Origin: Adiantum capillus-veneris
Taxonomy: Eukaryota; Streptophyta; Polypodiopsida; Polypodiales; Pteridaceae
Reading direction: 5' to 3'
Assembly: GCA_014529385.2 (NCBI GenBank)
Contig: CM043942.1
Location: 58,895,684 to 58,959,683 of the forward strand
DNA length: 64,000 nt
Shown: positions 1-9,315 of the stretch, piece by piece
Layout: the number at the start of each line of letters is the position of its first letter
Position numbering within the stretch: position 1 is the first letter of the stretch
Program-made: the position numbers and the translations under genes
The notes under the pieces: model-generated
What the model saw: the letters and a program-made list of their open reading frames with translations, nothing else
Databases searched by the model: none
What the model was told of the DNA's origin: nothing

Positions 1-6
1 GCTCAA

Positions 7-738
7 ATGTGTGTGATCACGGAAAAATCAATGAACATGTTAGGGCTTGAAATTACAAAGTCCTGTAATTGTCAAGCTAGGCTAGCCAACAACTCAAGTG
101 TGAAGTGTTTGGGGATCATTGAAAATGTAAAAGTCTCTGTATGTAACATAGATGCACGAGTGGATATGTATGTCATGCCAGCTAAGGGGGAGGGCTATCC
201 CATCATCCTAGGGAGGCCTTGGCTCATTGTTGTGAATGCAGATCAAAAATGGGGAAGTGGTCATTTGATTCTTAAGAAGGGTCAACCGGTGGTGTATGAT
301 TGGCGAGAAGGAAAGCAACTAGATATCAACTATGAAACCACGGCAGATGAAGAGAGCAAGGAGGAGAGTCCTTACTCAAGTGATGAGGAAGCATCAACCA
401 GTGCATCATCCAGTGAAGAGGAGTCTTATTTGGAGGTAATGGGAATTGTATTCAACGCCAACACTCAAGATGTTCCTGTAGAAGAAAAGCCAACAGACAA
501 TCATACACGAGGGGATGAAAGATGCCACCACCTTGAAGAAGGATTTGAGAAGATGCTTGCAAAAGATCTTACTTGTGAGGAGAAGAGGTCCTACATCAAT
601 ATGTTAAAGAGGTATCCCAATTTGTTTATCACTGACTACTCACAAATAAGAGGTGTAGATGTAATAGAGCATCGAATTGAATTGAAACCAGGCACCAAAC
701 CTGTGGCTCAAAAGTTAAGGCGACTAGGATCTCTGTAA
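7..738 (+). pseudogene. gypsy polyprotein fragment: retropepsin C-terminal half and linker to RT
   Basis: The frame carries the C-terminal part of an aspartic protease, ending in the flap-distal motif IILGRPWL at about residues 66-73. The catalytic DTG/DSG loop would lie upstream, outside the window. An acidic serine-rich linker (about residues 110-140) follows, then the pre-RT segment with the signature HRIELKPGTKPVAQK. The frame ends at a TAA (736-738) where the RT should continue; the next segment is in the same frame, so this is a nonsense mutation and not a gene end. The true start is outside the window and the ATG at 7 is probably internal. Confidence 0.85.
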
Positions 739-2606
739 CAAAAGGCTCTCCTACAAGAAGTGAATCGACTCTTGAAGGCTGGCTTCATCTATCCAGTATC
801 CAACTCCGAATGGGTATCACCTATTGTAGTCACTCCCAAGAAGAATGGTAAGTGGAGGGTCTGCGTGGATTACAAACCCCTCAATGCTGCGACAAAGAGG
901 GACCACTTCCCTCTCCCTTTCCAAGATGAAATTTTGAATGAAGTAGCAGGTCACGAATGCTACACTGTGTGTGATGGGTATTCAGGATATTTTCAAATTA
1001 GAATAGCAGAAGAGGACCAACCAAAAACCACCTTCATCACACCTTGGGGATATTTTGCATTTAGAGTAATGCCTTTTGGGCTCACCAATGCTCCTAGCAC
1101 CTTCATGAGATTCACAATATTTGTATTTCAGCCATTCTTTGGAAAATCTATAAGAGTATTTATGGATGATTTCTGTATTTATAGTTGTAGATCACTTCAT
1201 TGCCAAAAGGTTGAAGAGGGGCTTAAGAGGCTCCATCAATTTGGGGGACAACTCAACCAGAGAAGTGTCATATCGGTGAATCTTAGGTGGTTTTGCTAGG
1301 CCATGTGGTTTCTTCACAAGGAATTCAAGTGGATCCCTCTAAAGTAGAGGCCCTTTTGTCATTATCTCCACCAACAACAACAACTAAAGAGCTAATGACC
1401 TTCAACCACAAAGTGAGGTACATGTCTCGCTTCATCCATCTCCTAGCACAAGCCATCGCCCCTTTGCATAGGTTGGCAAGCCAATCTACATTTGAATGGG
1501 GGAGAGAACATGCAAAATGTTTTGAGGAAGTGAAGGGCATTCTTAGCTCTCTCCCAATCCTAATGCCACCAGATCCAAAGGAGACCTACTATGTCACTCC
1601 AAGTGTAGGTTTTGAAGCAATTGGTGTTGTTTTGATGCAAAAAGATCCTAAAACATCATACATCAGGCCGATCTATTTTGCAAGCAAGGTGATGACTCCG
1701 ACCGAGAAGGGATACACTGAAATGGAGAAAGTGGTCTTTGCAATCTTGTTTGCGGTAAGGAAGTTTCGATCGTATCTTCTCCCTGTGCCATTTGTTTTTC
1801 TCACCTTAGAGCACAATCTACCATATGTAGTACAACACATGAGCCTCTCATCTAGAATAGCAAAGTGGGTGCTTGAACTCCAAGAATTTGAATACACTTT
1901 CCTTGTAGAAGATAGCACAAGAGCAGGACTTGCAGACATTCTCACCTACAAAGTGAGAGAAAGGGAAGGATCACGACTACAAAGAGAGGAAGGCTCAAAA
2001 AAGTTCAAAGTGAAGGAGATTGATAATGCCCATACTTTATGCTTTGACGGAGCTTATCAATGCCAACAAGACAAAGCAGCAGGGGGAATCATCATTTTGA
2101 ACCCACAAAAGGAGGTAATGGATAGAAAAGGTATCACTCTACCCAGTGTTCACTCTAACAATGAGGCTGAGTATGCTGCTCTAGCCCTTGGGTTAGAAGA
2201 ATGCAAAGAATTATGCATACAAAGACTTATTATAAAAGGTGATTCTTTGCTAGTGGTCAAGCAAATCCAAGGGACTTGGAGGTGCAAGAATCGTACATTG
2301 TTTGAGTGGCTTCGTAGTGTAAGAGCTTTGATGAAGGGTTTTAAAGCAACACAGGTACAACACATTGTGAGAACTCAAAACAAGGAAGCAGACTTACTCG
2401 CAAATGAAAATCTTCAAATGGCGGTAGGAGGTGTGAAACTATATGAACCCAAATATCAAGGTCAAGAGGAGCTAAAAGACATTATCTTCTTTCTACAAGC
2501 AGATGAGTGTCCCAAACACTTAGACAAGGTGCAAAGACATAGACTAGTTAAGAAGGCCACACCTTACCAGTTGATTTATATCACAAAGGGAAAGATTGGG
2601 TCTTGA
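739..2606 (+). pseudogene. gypsy polyprotein fragment: reverse transcriptase, RNase H and second (archaeal-like) RNase H
   Basis: Residues from position 760 give a gypsy RT with WVSPIVVTPKKNGKWR, the MPFGLTNAPSTF block and the catalytic loop FMDD. A frame change near 1290 moves the reading into the frame that ends at 2606. The connected RNase H has lost acidic residues: the first strand reads VTPSVGFEAIG where an S-D pair is usual, and TLEHN replaces the usual TDH. From about 2020 a second RNase H follows with all four acidic motifs: CFDGA, NNEAEYAA, KGDSLLVV and NKEADLLAN. Retention of the second domain with decay of the first fits what is known of Tat elements. Confidence 0.88.
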
Positions 2607-3730
2607 GGAGAGTACCAGGTGTGCAAGAGATAGAGAAAATTCTTCTTTCATGTTATGATGATGTCTGTGGTGGTCACTTTTCTCAAGATATTACAAGTAG
2701 GAAGATTTTACAAGAAGGGTTTATTTGGCCGAGCTTACATTGTGATGTCCAATATTGGTGTAAGGCATGTAAGCCATGCCAAATTGCTGGGGATAGACGA
2801 CTAACATATGAGCCTCGAGTCCCAATAATATCTTATGGCCCTTTTGAAAAGTGGGGTGTGGATGCAATAGGTCCCCTACCTCGTACTTCTACATGAAAGG
2901 TTTTCATCATCATGGGTGTTGACTACATGACACGATGGGCGGCAGCAACAAGCACAACCCGAATCACAGCTGAAGAGGTATCAAAGTTTATTTTTGATCA
3001 TATTTGTAGTAGGTTTGGAACACCCCTAGGAATCTTATCAGATCGAGGCCCAGGTTTCAGGGCTGACCTTCTGAATGATCTCTTGAGGAGGTTAAAAGTG
3101 AAACACCTGCATTCCACACCCTACTATCCTCAATGCAATGGATTGGTGGAAAAAGTGAATGGAATGATATGTAAGATCATTTCTAATCAGGTTGTGGACC
3201 GGCCTAATGATTGGGATCACCATTTGACGGCTGCTCTTTGGGCGTATAGGACATCTTTCAAGGTATCTACCCAATTCACCCCTTTTCATCTAGTTTATGG
3301 ACATGAGGCACTTCTCCCCATTGAGGTAGAGCTCTCAAGCTTGCGCATTCTTGCAAGAGTGGCAAAAAAACCAAAAGAGGTTCTACATGAAAGGATCTTA
3401 GATCTCCAACGACTTGAGCTAGATAGAGAAGAGTCCATTGATCGCTACATCACCAAAGCGACAAGACAAAGGGATAAAATCAACAAGAAGCTCAAGGGGA
3501 AAGGATTGAAGGAAGGTATGTTGGTTCTTCGCTATGATAACCGACTTGATACTTGACTTGACAAAAAGTTTTTGCAAAGATGGGAGGGACCTTTCATGAT
3601 AAAAACAAAGTTTGGGAATGGTAGTTATAGACTAACAGATTTATCATGAAAACTCCACAAGACCAGAGTCAATGGATGGAGATTAAAGCCCTACTTTCAA
3701 CGTATCAATCCGTTGATAGGCAGTCATCTG
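2603..3730 (+). pseudogene. gypsy polyprotein fragment: integrase
   Basis: The HHCC zinc module is visible (CGGHFSQD, then WCKACKPCQ), followed by the catalytic core with D in MGVDYMTRW, D in ILSDRGPGF and E in GLVEKVNG. A TGA at 2894-2896 splits the zinc module from the core; both halves are in the same frame. The frame stops at 3554-3556, but integrase C-terminal-like coding (KFLQRWEGPFMI-like, then HKTRVNGWRLKP) can be followed in broken frames to about 3730. Segment 2603-2896 starts in a new frame relative to the RNase H, so an indel lies near 2600. Confidence 0.88.
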
Positions 3731-5700
3731 CCTACATCGTCTAAGCTCCAAATTGACATGGCTCCCTTCGGCTTGGCAAATGCTCCACCTATTTTTAAAG
3801 CTTTGATGTGCAAAGAAGAACCAGCCTTGGAATCTGAACAGACCCAAGGCAACCCTCCCATCTCCGATTTATGGGATTGAGGTAATGAAAAGCAGATCTA
3901 ATGGTGTATAAGAGTGCATGACACTCCTCCTATTGAAAAAAACAAAGTGGAAAAGGAAAAATGACAAAAAAAAAGGAGAAAAAAGAAGAAGAAAAAGAAG
4001 CAACACCGTCCTCCTAAAGATATGAATATCTCTAGGCTTGGGAGAGGGCTAATATGAGTGGCATAAAATGGTAACCATCTTTTTGCAACATTTGTCAGCC
4101 TACTCAACGTCCTCTTCCTCATATGTGTATATATTTTTCTACACTATTAATTTATCTAGAGTAAATTCCCCCTCTTCGTTTAACCTTTGTGGCGACACAT
4201 ACATTATACTCTTCCCAAACATGTCACCTTAGTCATATATTTATATTACCACCCTTTTCTTTTTTGCTTTGTAAATAGAATAAGCATACAATAACTAATT
4301 ATATACCCCCAAAATTTCTTACCTCTTGTGAATTAGTAGTAGAAAAATAATATATACATCCTCCACCCCATATAGATAAATTCCCATGGAAATCAATTCT
4401 CCACTTGTCTTTACCAAAGATTATGGTCCCTCTCTACAAGTCTTCTATGCCCCCTACATAGGTGGCCCAATATCTCTTAAGAATATACATATAGTTTCTC
4501 TCCTTTCAAAAAGACTCCAATTGTATATTCTTTTCACAAGAAAATAATATTGGGACCTCCTCTATCTGTTTAATCATCATAGCCTTTTGAAAAAGCATGA
4601 TTCCCCTTGGATGCATACAAGCAAAGGCCCATACAAGAAGACTTGGAAGCAAAAGGTTCCCTAGCCTAGTGTGGACCTTCCAAACCGAATTCCTTGGTGC
4701 ATGGGCATGAATAATAGTCCAAATTCATATCAAACATGTTGAGAAGGTCAATTTTGCCTTTTGAAGCATGTCATTCGGAGCTACAAGTAAAAAGTTATGG
4801 TCAAAATAGTGTAAATTTGTCAGATTCGCAGCAAAAGGGAACTGTAAATCAAGTAAATCAAGAGGGTGAGATCTTATTTTTTCCCCACTCATCTTCTAGA
4901 AGAGCAATGAGTGTTCAAGGTCACTTGCATGTGATGGGACCAACCTAAAGATGCTTTCTAAATGCCAAGACAGACAAGTTGAGATACCCCGCAGGAGCCA
5001 CCCGTAGGGCCTCATGGTGGGGCCCACCTACATTATGCACCCCTATAGAGCCTTCACGGTCTAAAATGATATTTTTGGTGAATAAATAATCCCTTTTATG
5101 TCCAATATTCAATGAGTGGTCAAAGGACACTTAATTAGGTCTAATCACTTACTCTAATTAAGTGTAGCATAATCCCACTCCTACACAACTATAAATAGCC
5201 CCCCTTGGAGAGACTCAAGGACACACACCTATATTTTCAACTTCATGTTGTTTCTTGATCAATAGTAGGCAAAACCCCAACTCTCCCTTTTTCACATCCT
5301 CCCTCCTAACCCTCCTCTTTGGAGGAAGTGCAACTCTATTCTCCACTCTTTCCATCTACAATCTCTTACTCCATCAACCCAATAAATCATTTGTAGCACC
5401 TCAACAACTTGTAAATACATCATGATCTCTCTCATGGTTATGTTAATGATCATGAAATCATCTTCAAAACTTTCAAGTGTCGCAATTCGTGATGGTTAGC
5501 CAGTGTCTGTCGTCCCCTTAAAAGGTGTGCGAGAAATCAAGTAAGTGTTCTATTCTCAATTTACCATTGGTTTGTTTCTCCACACTTATTCAATTGGTCT
5601 AAAGAAATTTCTCACTCCAACTCTCTTTTGCTTCATTACATATGCATGTGGCTACCTCTCATGGTGATTTTATTTGTATCACGGCATTGCATAGATGGAG
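3731..5700 (+). other. Noncoding segment, probable 3' UTR and 3' LTR of the preceding gypsy element
   Basis: There is no convincing coding frame. The part near 3940-4015 is an A/G-rich stretch and the rest is AT-rich. A TATA-like box followed by a pyrimidine-rich leader near 5190-5340 looks like an LTR promoter, and the position directly after integrase is where a 3' LTR is expected. I could not fix the TG...CA ends because the 5' LTR is not in the window. Confidence 0.35.
5190..5197 (+). promoter_or_regulatory. TATA-like box (TATAAATA), possible LTR promoter
   Basis: The sequence TATAAATA is followed after about 30 bases by a CACACACC/pyrimidine-rich stretch. It sits in the putative 3' LTR of the first gypsy element. 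The motif is short and AT-rich DNA yields many such matches. Confidence 0.3.
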
Positions 5701-6733
5701 ATGAGCTCTCTATGCAAAGTGTGTTAGTTTGATGTAAGTGATTCTCTTGTGTGTTTGAGAGGCAAGTCTTGTGCGCATGATTTTTTTGATGAGTGCTTGA
5801 GAGAGGAAGAGTTTGGATGTATTATGGGTATTCTTATGGGGAGAAGGTGGATGCTATTCCACAAATTGCATATTTTATTTTGATGCACGGCATTGGGTTG
5901 CATAATCATTGATGGTGTTCAAGTGTCCAAAGTGTATATAGAGTAAGGGAGTTTTCAAAGTGTGTTTCTTGATTGGTTTCCTTCTCCACTCCCAAAAGAA
6001 GGTGGTGCCCCAAGTAGTGTGCATACCTCTTTACGAACATTTTGTGAGGGTAGGCCCATTGGTTTGGGTTTAGAGGCCCCATTTCAAAAAGCTCGCCCTC
6101 ACTAGCTAGACACCAAAATGAGCAAGTCATTGAGGATCCACAACCAGTAAGGAATGATGAGGGGCAAGAGCAAGCCAGGGTGGACCTTGAGGCATCTATG
6201 GAGAAACCAATATTGAAGGAAAATGATCCGGAGCCTGTGCCTGTTAGGGAGGAGCCTACGGTTGTCAGGGAGGAGCTTGAGGCAGCCAGGGAGCCAGCTG
6301 AAGAAACTTAGAAAGGCAAGGGCAAGGCTCTGCATCACAAGGGCCATCCAACGTATCAGATGAGTCAATTATTTTATAGCAAATCAACGAAGATAATGAA
6401 GAGGAGTTGAGAGTTCTGTTCAGCTCACTGCCTCTGCATGCACAGATACTGCTGCCTGGAAGGTCAGAGGAGGCCTGAATTTTCAACCTCGATCATCAAG
6501 ACTTCCTATGCATGCGCAGTTTCACCAGCTCCAACGCAACGAATGAGGTCGTCAATGTTGCTTTGTGGTAATTCTCATGCTCTTTAAAAATCACGTTGGT
6601 TCATTAAATAGGTCTCTACCGAGACATGGGTCAATACCAAGCGAGGCAGTGGCTTATGGAATTGGATAGTGGTACTACTCGCTCGGTATTGACCTATGAC
6701 TTTGCGGTAGTTGTCAAGTTTTTCTTTATAATG
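5701..6733. other. Unassigned flank of the giant gypsy element; short acidic coding-like stretch
   Basis: This DNA was present before the giant gypsy inserted. About 6085-6311 on the plus strand stays open and encodes an acidic peptide with repeated VREE/EPVPVREEP-type blocks, ending at a TAG. It resembles a linker of a retroelement Gag but shows no domain. The rest shows no gene, RNA or repeat that I can support. Confidence 0.3.
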
Positions 6734-7659
6734 TGTTGGAGCCCCATTGGTCCAACTGTTGTAATGAGCCCATCTTGTAAAGCATATCAAATTTCCATTT
6801 TATGTCAAAGACGTCTTATCATTTTGATCCATTCGTCTGGGTTATGTAAAGATTAATCAGTTAGTCAGGACTCAGATTTATTCCCACTTTGTAATAATGA
6901 GTAAGAGAACCCCATGGACATTTTTGAGCTAAGGTGACTAAAGTATAAAAGTCACCTTAGAACCATTTTTGAATAACATTTGGATATTAATCCTGTGTCG
7001 TACGAGTCTAAGAGGGAGGAAGAGAGAGAGAATGAGTGTGTCTTATCCTCTTCCCTACGCGCTTCTCCCTCACTCGATTCACGACGCGACCACACCATCG
7101 CGGTAGTCTCTCCGAGAGCTACGCGCCCACGCTACGCATTCACCGTTTTGAGTTGATCGCGATCGATCCTTCCTCGAGCTTGTTTTGCTTGTAAGTAGCA
7201 CAAACGGTGTCTGTTTTCAATAATCAAGTGCTTTATGGAATGAGAAAGAGATTAGCTACACATAGATACTCATAAATTTAAGTTTCACCCACTTTTGGAT
7301 TATGACTTGTTAGTCTATCGCGACTGTATTCGAGATAACTAGGGTTCAAATCTGGTGAGATTAGACTTATAGGTAAGTATATCCTAGTGAGAGGATGGTG
7401 CCTAGTAAGTTTGATGCGATTCCGAGTTCATTGGACGTGTAAACTGTGTTGTGAACATTTAGGGATAGAGTGGGTTGCATTCTACCAGGGTTAGTGATTG
7501 ATGCATCATAAAAGTGCATATGTGTAGATTGGTCTCAGCCTGACAAGCTAACGAGATTGCCTACGTGCACCTACGGGTTAGTCGTGTCATCGGATGATAA
7601 GTATGTTGTCTGTGTCGTGCTTGTGAGTATAAACAAGGGAGTAGTTTTGCCCTAAAACA
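6734..7659 (+). repeat. 5' LTR of the giant gypsy element
   Basis: It begins TGTTGGAGCC and ends AAAACA, with the primer site one base downstream. The first ~395 bases match 30482-30888 with about 16 substitutions plus a short GA-tract length change, counted by eye. The exact start could be 3 bases later (TGGAGCC). The U5-side part includes a half copy of the element's palindrome (TAGTCTATCGCGACT near 7311). Confidence 0.85.
6929..6960 (+). promoter_or_regulatory. LTR TATA box inside an 11-bp perfect inverted repeat
   Basis: CTAAGGTGACT (6929-6939) and AGTCACCTTAG (6950-6960) are exact reverse complements; the 10-base loop holds GTATAAA. The whole arrangement is unchanged in the 3' LTR (30677-30708). 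TATA box placement fits the U3/R border of an LTR promoter. The function of the dyad is inferred only. Confidence 0.6.
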
Positions 7660-7660
7660 T

Positions 7661-7677
7661 TTGTGCCGTTGCCAGGG
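7661..7677 (+). other. Primer binding site, tRNA-Asp-like
   Basis: TTGTGCCGTTGCCAGGG matches the complement of the plant tRNA-Asp 3' end (TGGCGCCGTTGCCGGGG, from memory) at 14 of 17 positions. It lies one base after the LTR end CA, as expected for a minus-strand primer site. Confidence 0.65.
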
Positions 7678-8424
7678 ACACAAGACCTTAAGTAGGGAGA
7701 TCTACGTCACTCGTGTGATGGTTAGCTTACTTTAGTTTTGACTAGAGAGAGCTTAAACTTTTAGAACAAGAGACAGGATAGAGTATCCTGAGGTCTAGTG
7801 GATAGCAAGGAAGCCTGTGTCTTGCCGAGGGTCTGCGACTAGCTAGATTTAGTTAAGTAGGATAATGTGGAGTTATGGTTTTTGGTTTTGAGTGCTTGTT
7901 ATACTTGTGAAGAAATAGAGTAGAAAAACGTTGTAAAACCGCAAAAAACAAACAAAAAGAAGAAACAATAAGGCAGTTGCTTGCCTTGAAAGTAAAACCC
8001 ACCCCATATACCCTTGAAAGGGATGAAAAGAGTCCGCATTGAAATTTATGATACAACACTCAAGAAAACATAAAAACTGCGACCAAAACCAACAAAAAAA
8101 GAAACAGGTGAATGTCATAAGGAAACACTAAGTGAACCTAAAGAGGCCCCGAAGAGATATAACCATTAGCCAAGGGTAAACTGACTGTGTCATGGGGTAT
8201 GACTGATGTTCACAAGTTTAAGATGAAGTGTCATCAAATTTGCATCACTTCAAGTGCAATGGAGTTGTGAATTGTCAGAGAAAAGTGAAATTTGTGAAGT
8301 GCTTGAGTTTGAGGTCAAAATAAGTCCAAACTTCATAAAACTTAGGGGATAGACTTATATGGGCACAGGGAATAAGACTATGCAAAAACAGACAAAAAAT
8401 TAAGTCCCCATTGCTCTCTGCCTG

Positions 8425-9035
8425 GTCTATTGCGATAGACTGATGAAGGTGGTGATTGACTAGCAACAAGCAAAAAACCTTTACACCACAGGTTTAACAC
8501 ATCAATACAAGGGTACTCACAAAAATTGAGTGAATTTGAACAACATTTTGACCACAAAACTTCAAAACTGGTGTTTAGAGTCTGAATTCAAAGACAAGGG
8601 CAAGAAGTCTTTGACCAAATGTCCAACAGTGCCAAAATTGGTCAATGCACTACACAAGGGGAGGCTGAACCAACTGTGGTGAAAACTTGAGAAAAATGCT
8701 AAAATTGGAGAAAGTGCCTAGTCTATCACGATAGACCAAGGAAATTGTTGTTGGGGAACTCTTCTTTCAAATTTTTCCTAGGGAGAGTTTTATCAGGGTC
8801 TAAATAGCAGACACACCAAAATTCAAGGCATTTAGAACACTGAAGGTCAATCTGAGGGTCAGATAGAGAATCAAGCTCTGACTAAAATACTAAAATGGGA
8901 CCAAAACCCAACCCAAGTGTCCAAACTTCATAAAACTTGAGGGATAGGCTGTAGAGGGTAACTAGAACTCAAGGGTAAAGTCACAATTTTGAATTGACTT
9001 GTGCTGAGCAAATTGTCAGTCTATCGCAATAGACT
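8425..9035 (+). repeat. 5' block of ~300-bp repeats carrying the GTCTATCGCGATAGAC palindrome
   Basis: There are three sites, each with one substitution from the perfect 16-bp palindrome (GTCTATTGCGATAGAC, GTCTATCACGATAGAC, GTCTATCGCAATAGAC). A related block occurs downstream of pol at 20855-21595. Confidence 0.65.
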
Positions 9036-9280
9036 AAGAAAGTAGTGAATTAGACACTTTTTGCAAATTGTGACTATACTGCTAGGACATACTCTCTATA
9101 TAGATCCCAGCCATCATTTCATATTTGAAATTGGGCCACCAGAAGACTAACTAAGGGGTTGCTGTATATACTTGAAAGATTTTTGGTAATTCAAGGAAAA
9201 CCCTTGTGAACAGACTAACCATCCTTGTGTCGATCCCAGAAGGAGATCAACACAAAGCAATACAGTAAGAAGGAGTCCAG

Positions 9281-9286
9281 GTAAGC
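9281..9286 (+). promoter_or_regulatory. Candidate splice donor upstream of gag
   Basis: The exon/intron border reads AGTCCAG/GTAAGC, close to the plant donor consensus. It would pair with the acceptor at 21888-21889 to skip gag-pol and place the additional frame first on a spliced RNA. Usage is inferred. Confidence 0.4.
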
Positions 9287-9315
9287 TTTAATTTTGAAAC
9301 CAAACTTTAATTCTT

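Larger units (their letters stand above)
1..3730 (+). mobile_element. Ty3/gypsy retrotransposon relic, Tat-type (dual RNase H), 5' part outside window
   Basis: The domain order is protease end, reverse transcriptase, RNase H, a second RNase H, then integrase with an HHCC zinc module. RT before integrase is the gypsy order, and a second archaeal-like RNase H between RNase H and integrase is the known hallmark of the plant Tat lineage. The coding sequence is broken by a TAA at 736-738, frame changes near 1290 and 2600, and a TGA at 2894-2896. The gag half and 5' LTR lie left of the window. The integrase tail fades out near 3730. This copy is inactive. Confidence 0.9.
7678..9315 (+). other. Long gag leader with three ~300-bp repeat units and a splice donor
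   Basis: There is no coding frame of note. Palindromic sites related to GTCTATCGCGATAGAC lie at 8425-8440, 8721-8736 and 9020-9035, spaced 296 and 299 bases, and flanking text repeats too (the phrase CAAACTTCATAAAACTT occurs near 8330 and 8930). The leader ends with CAG/GTAAGC at 9278-9286, a strong splice-donor match 35 bases before the gag ATG. Confidence 0.6.
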
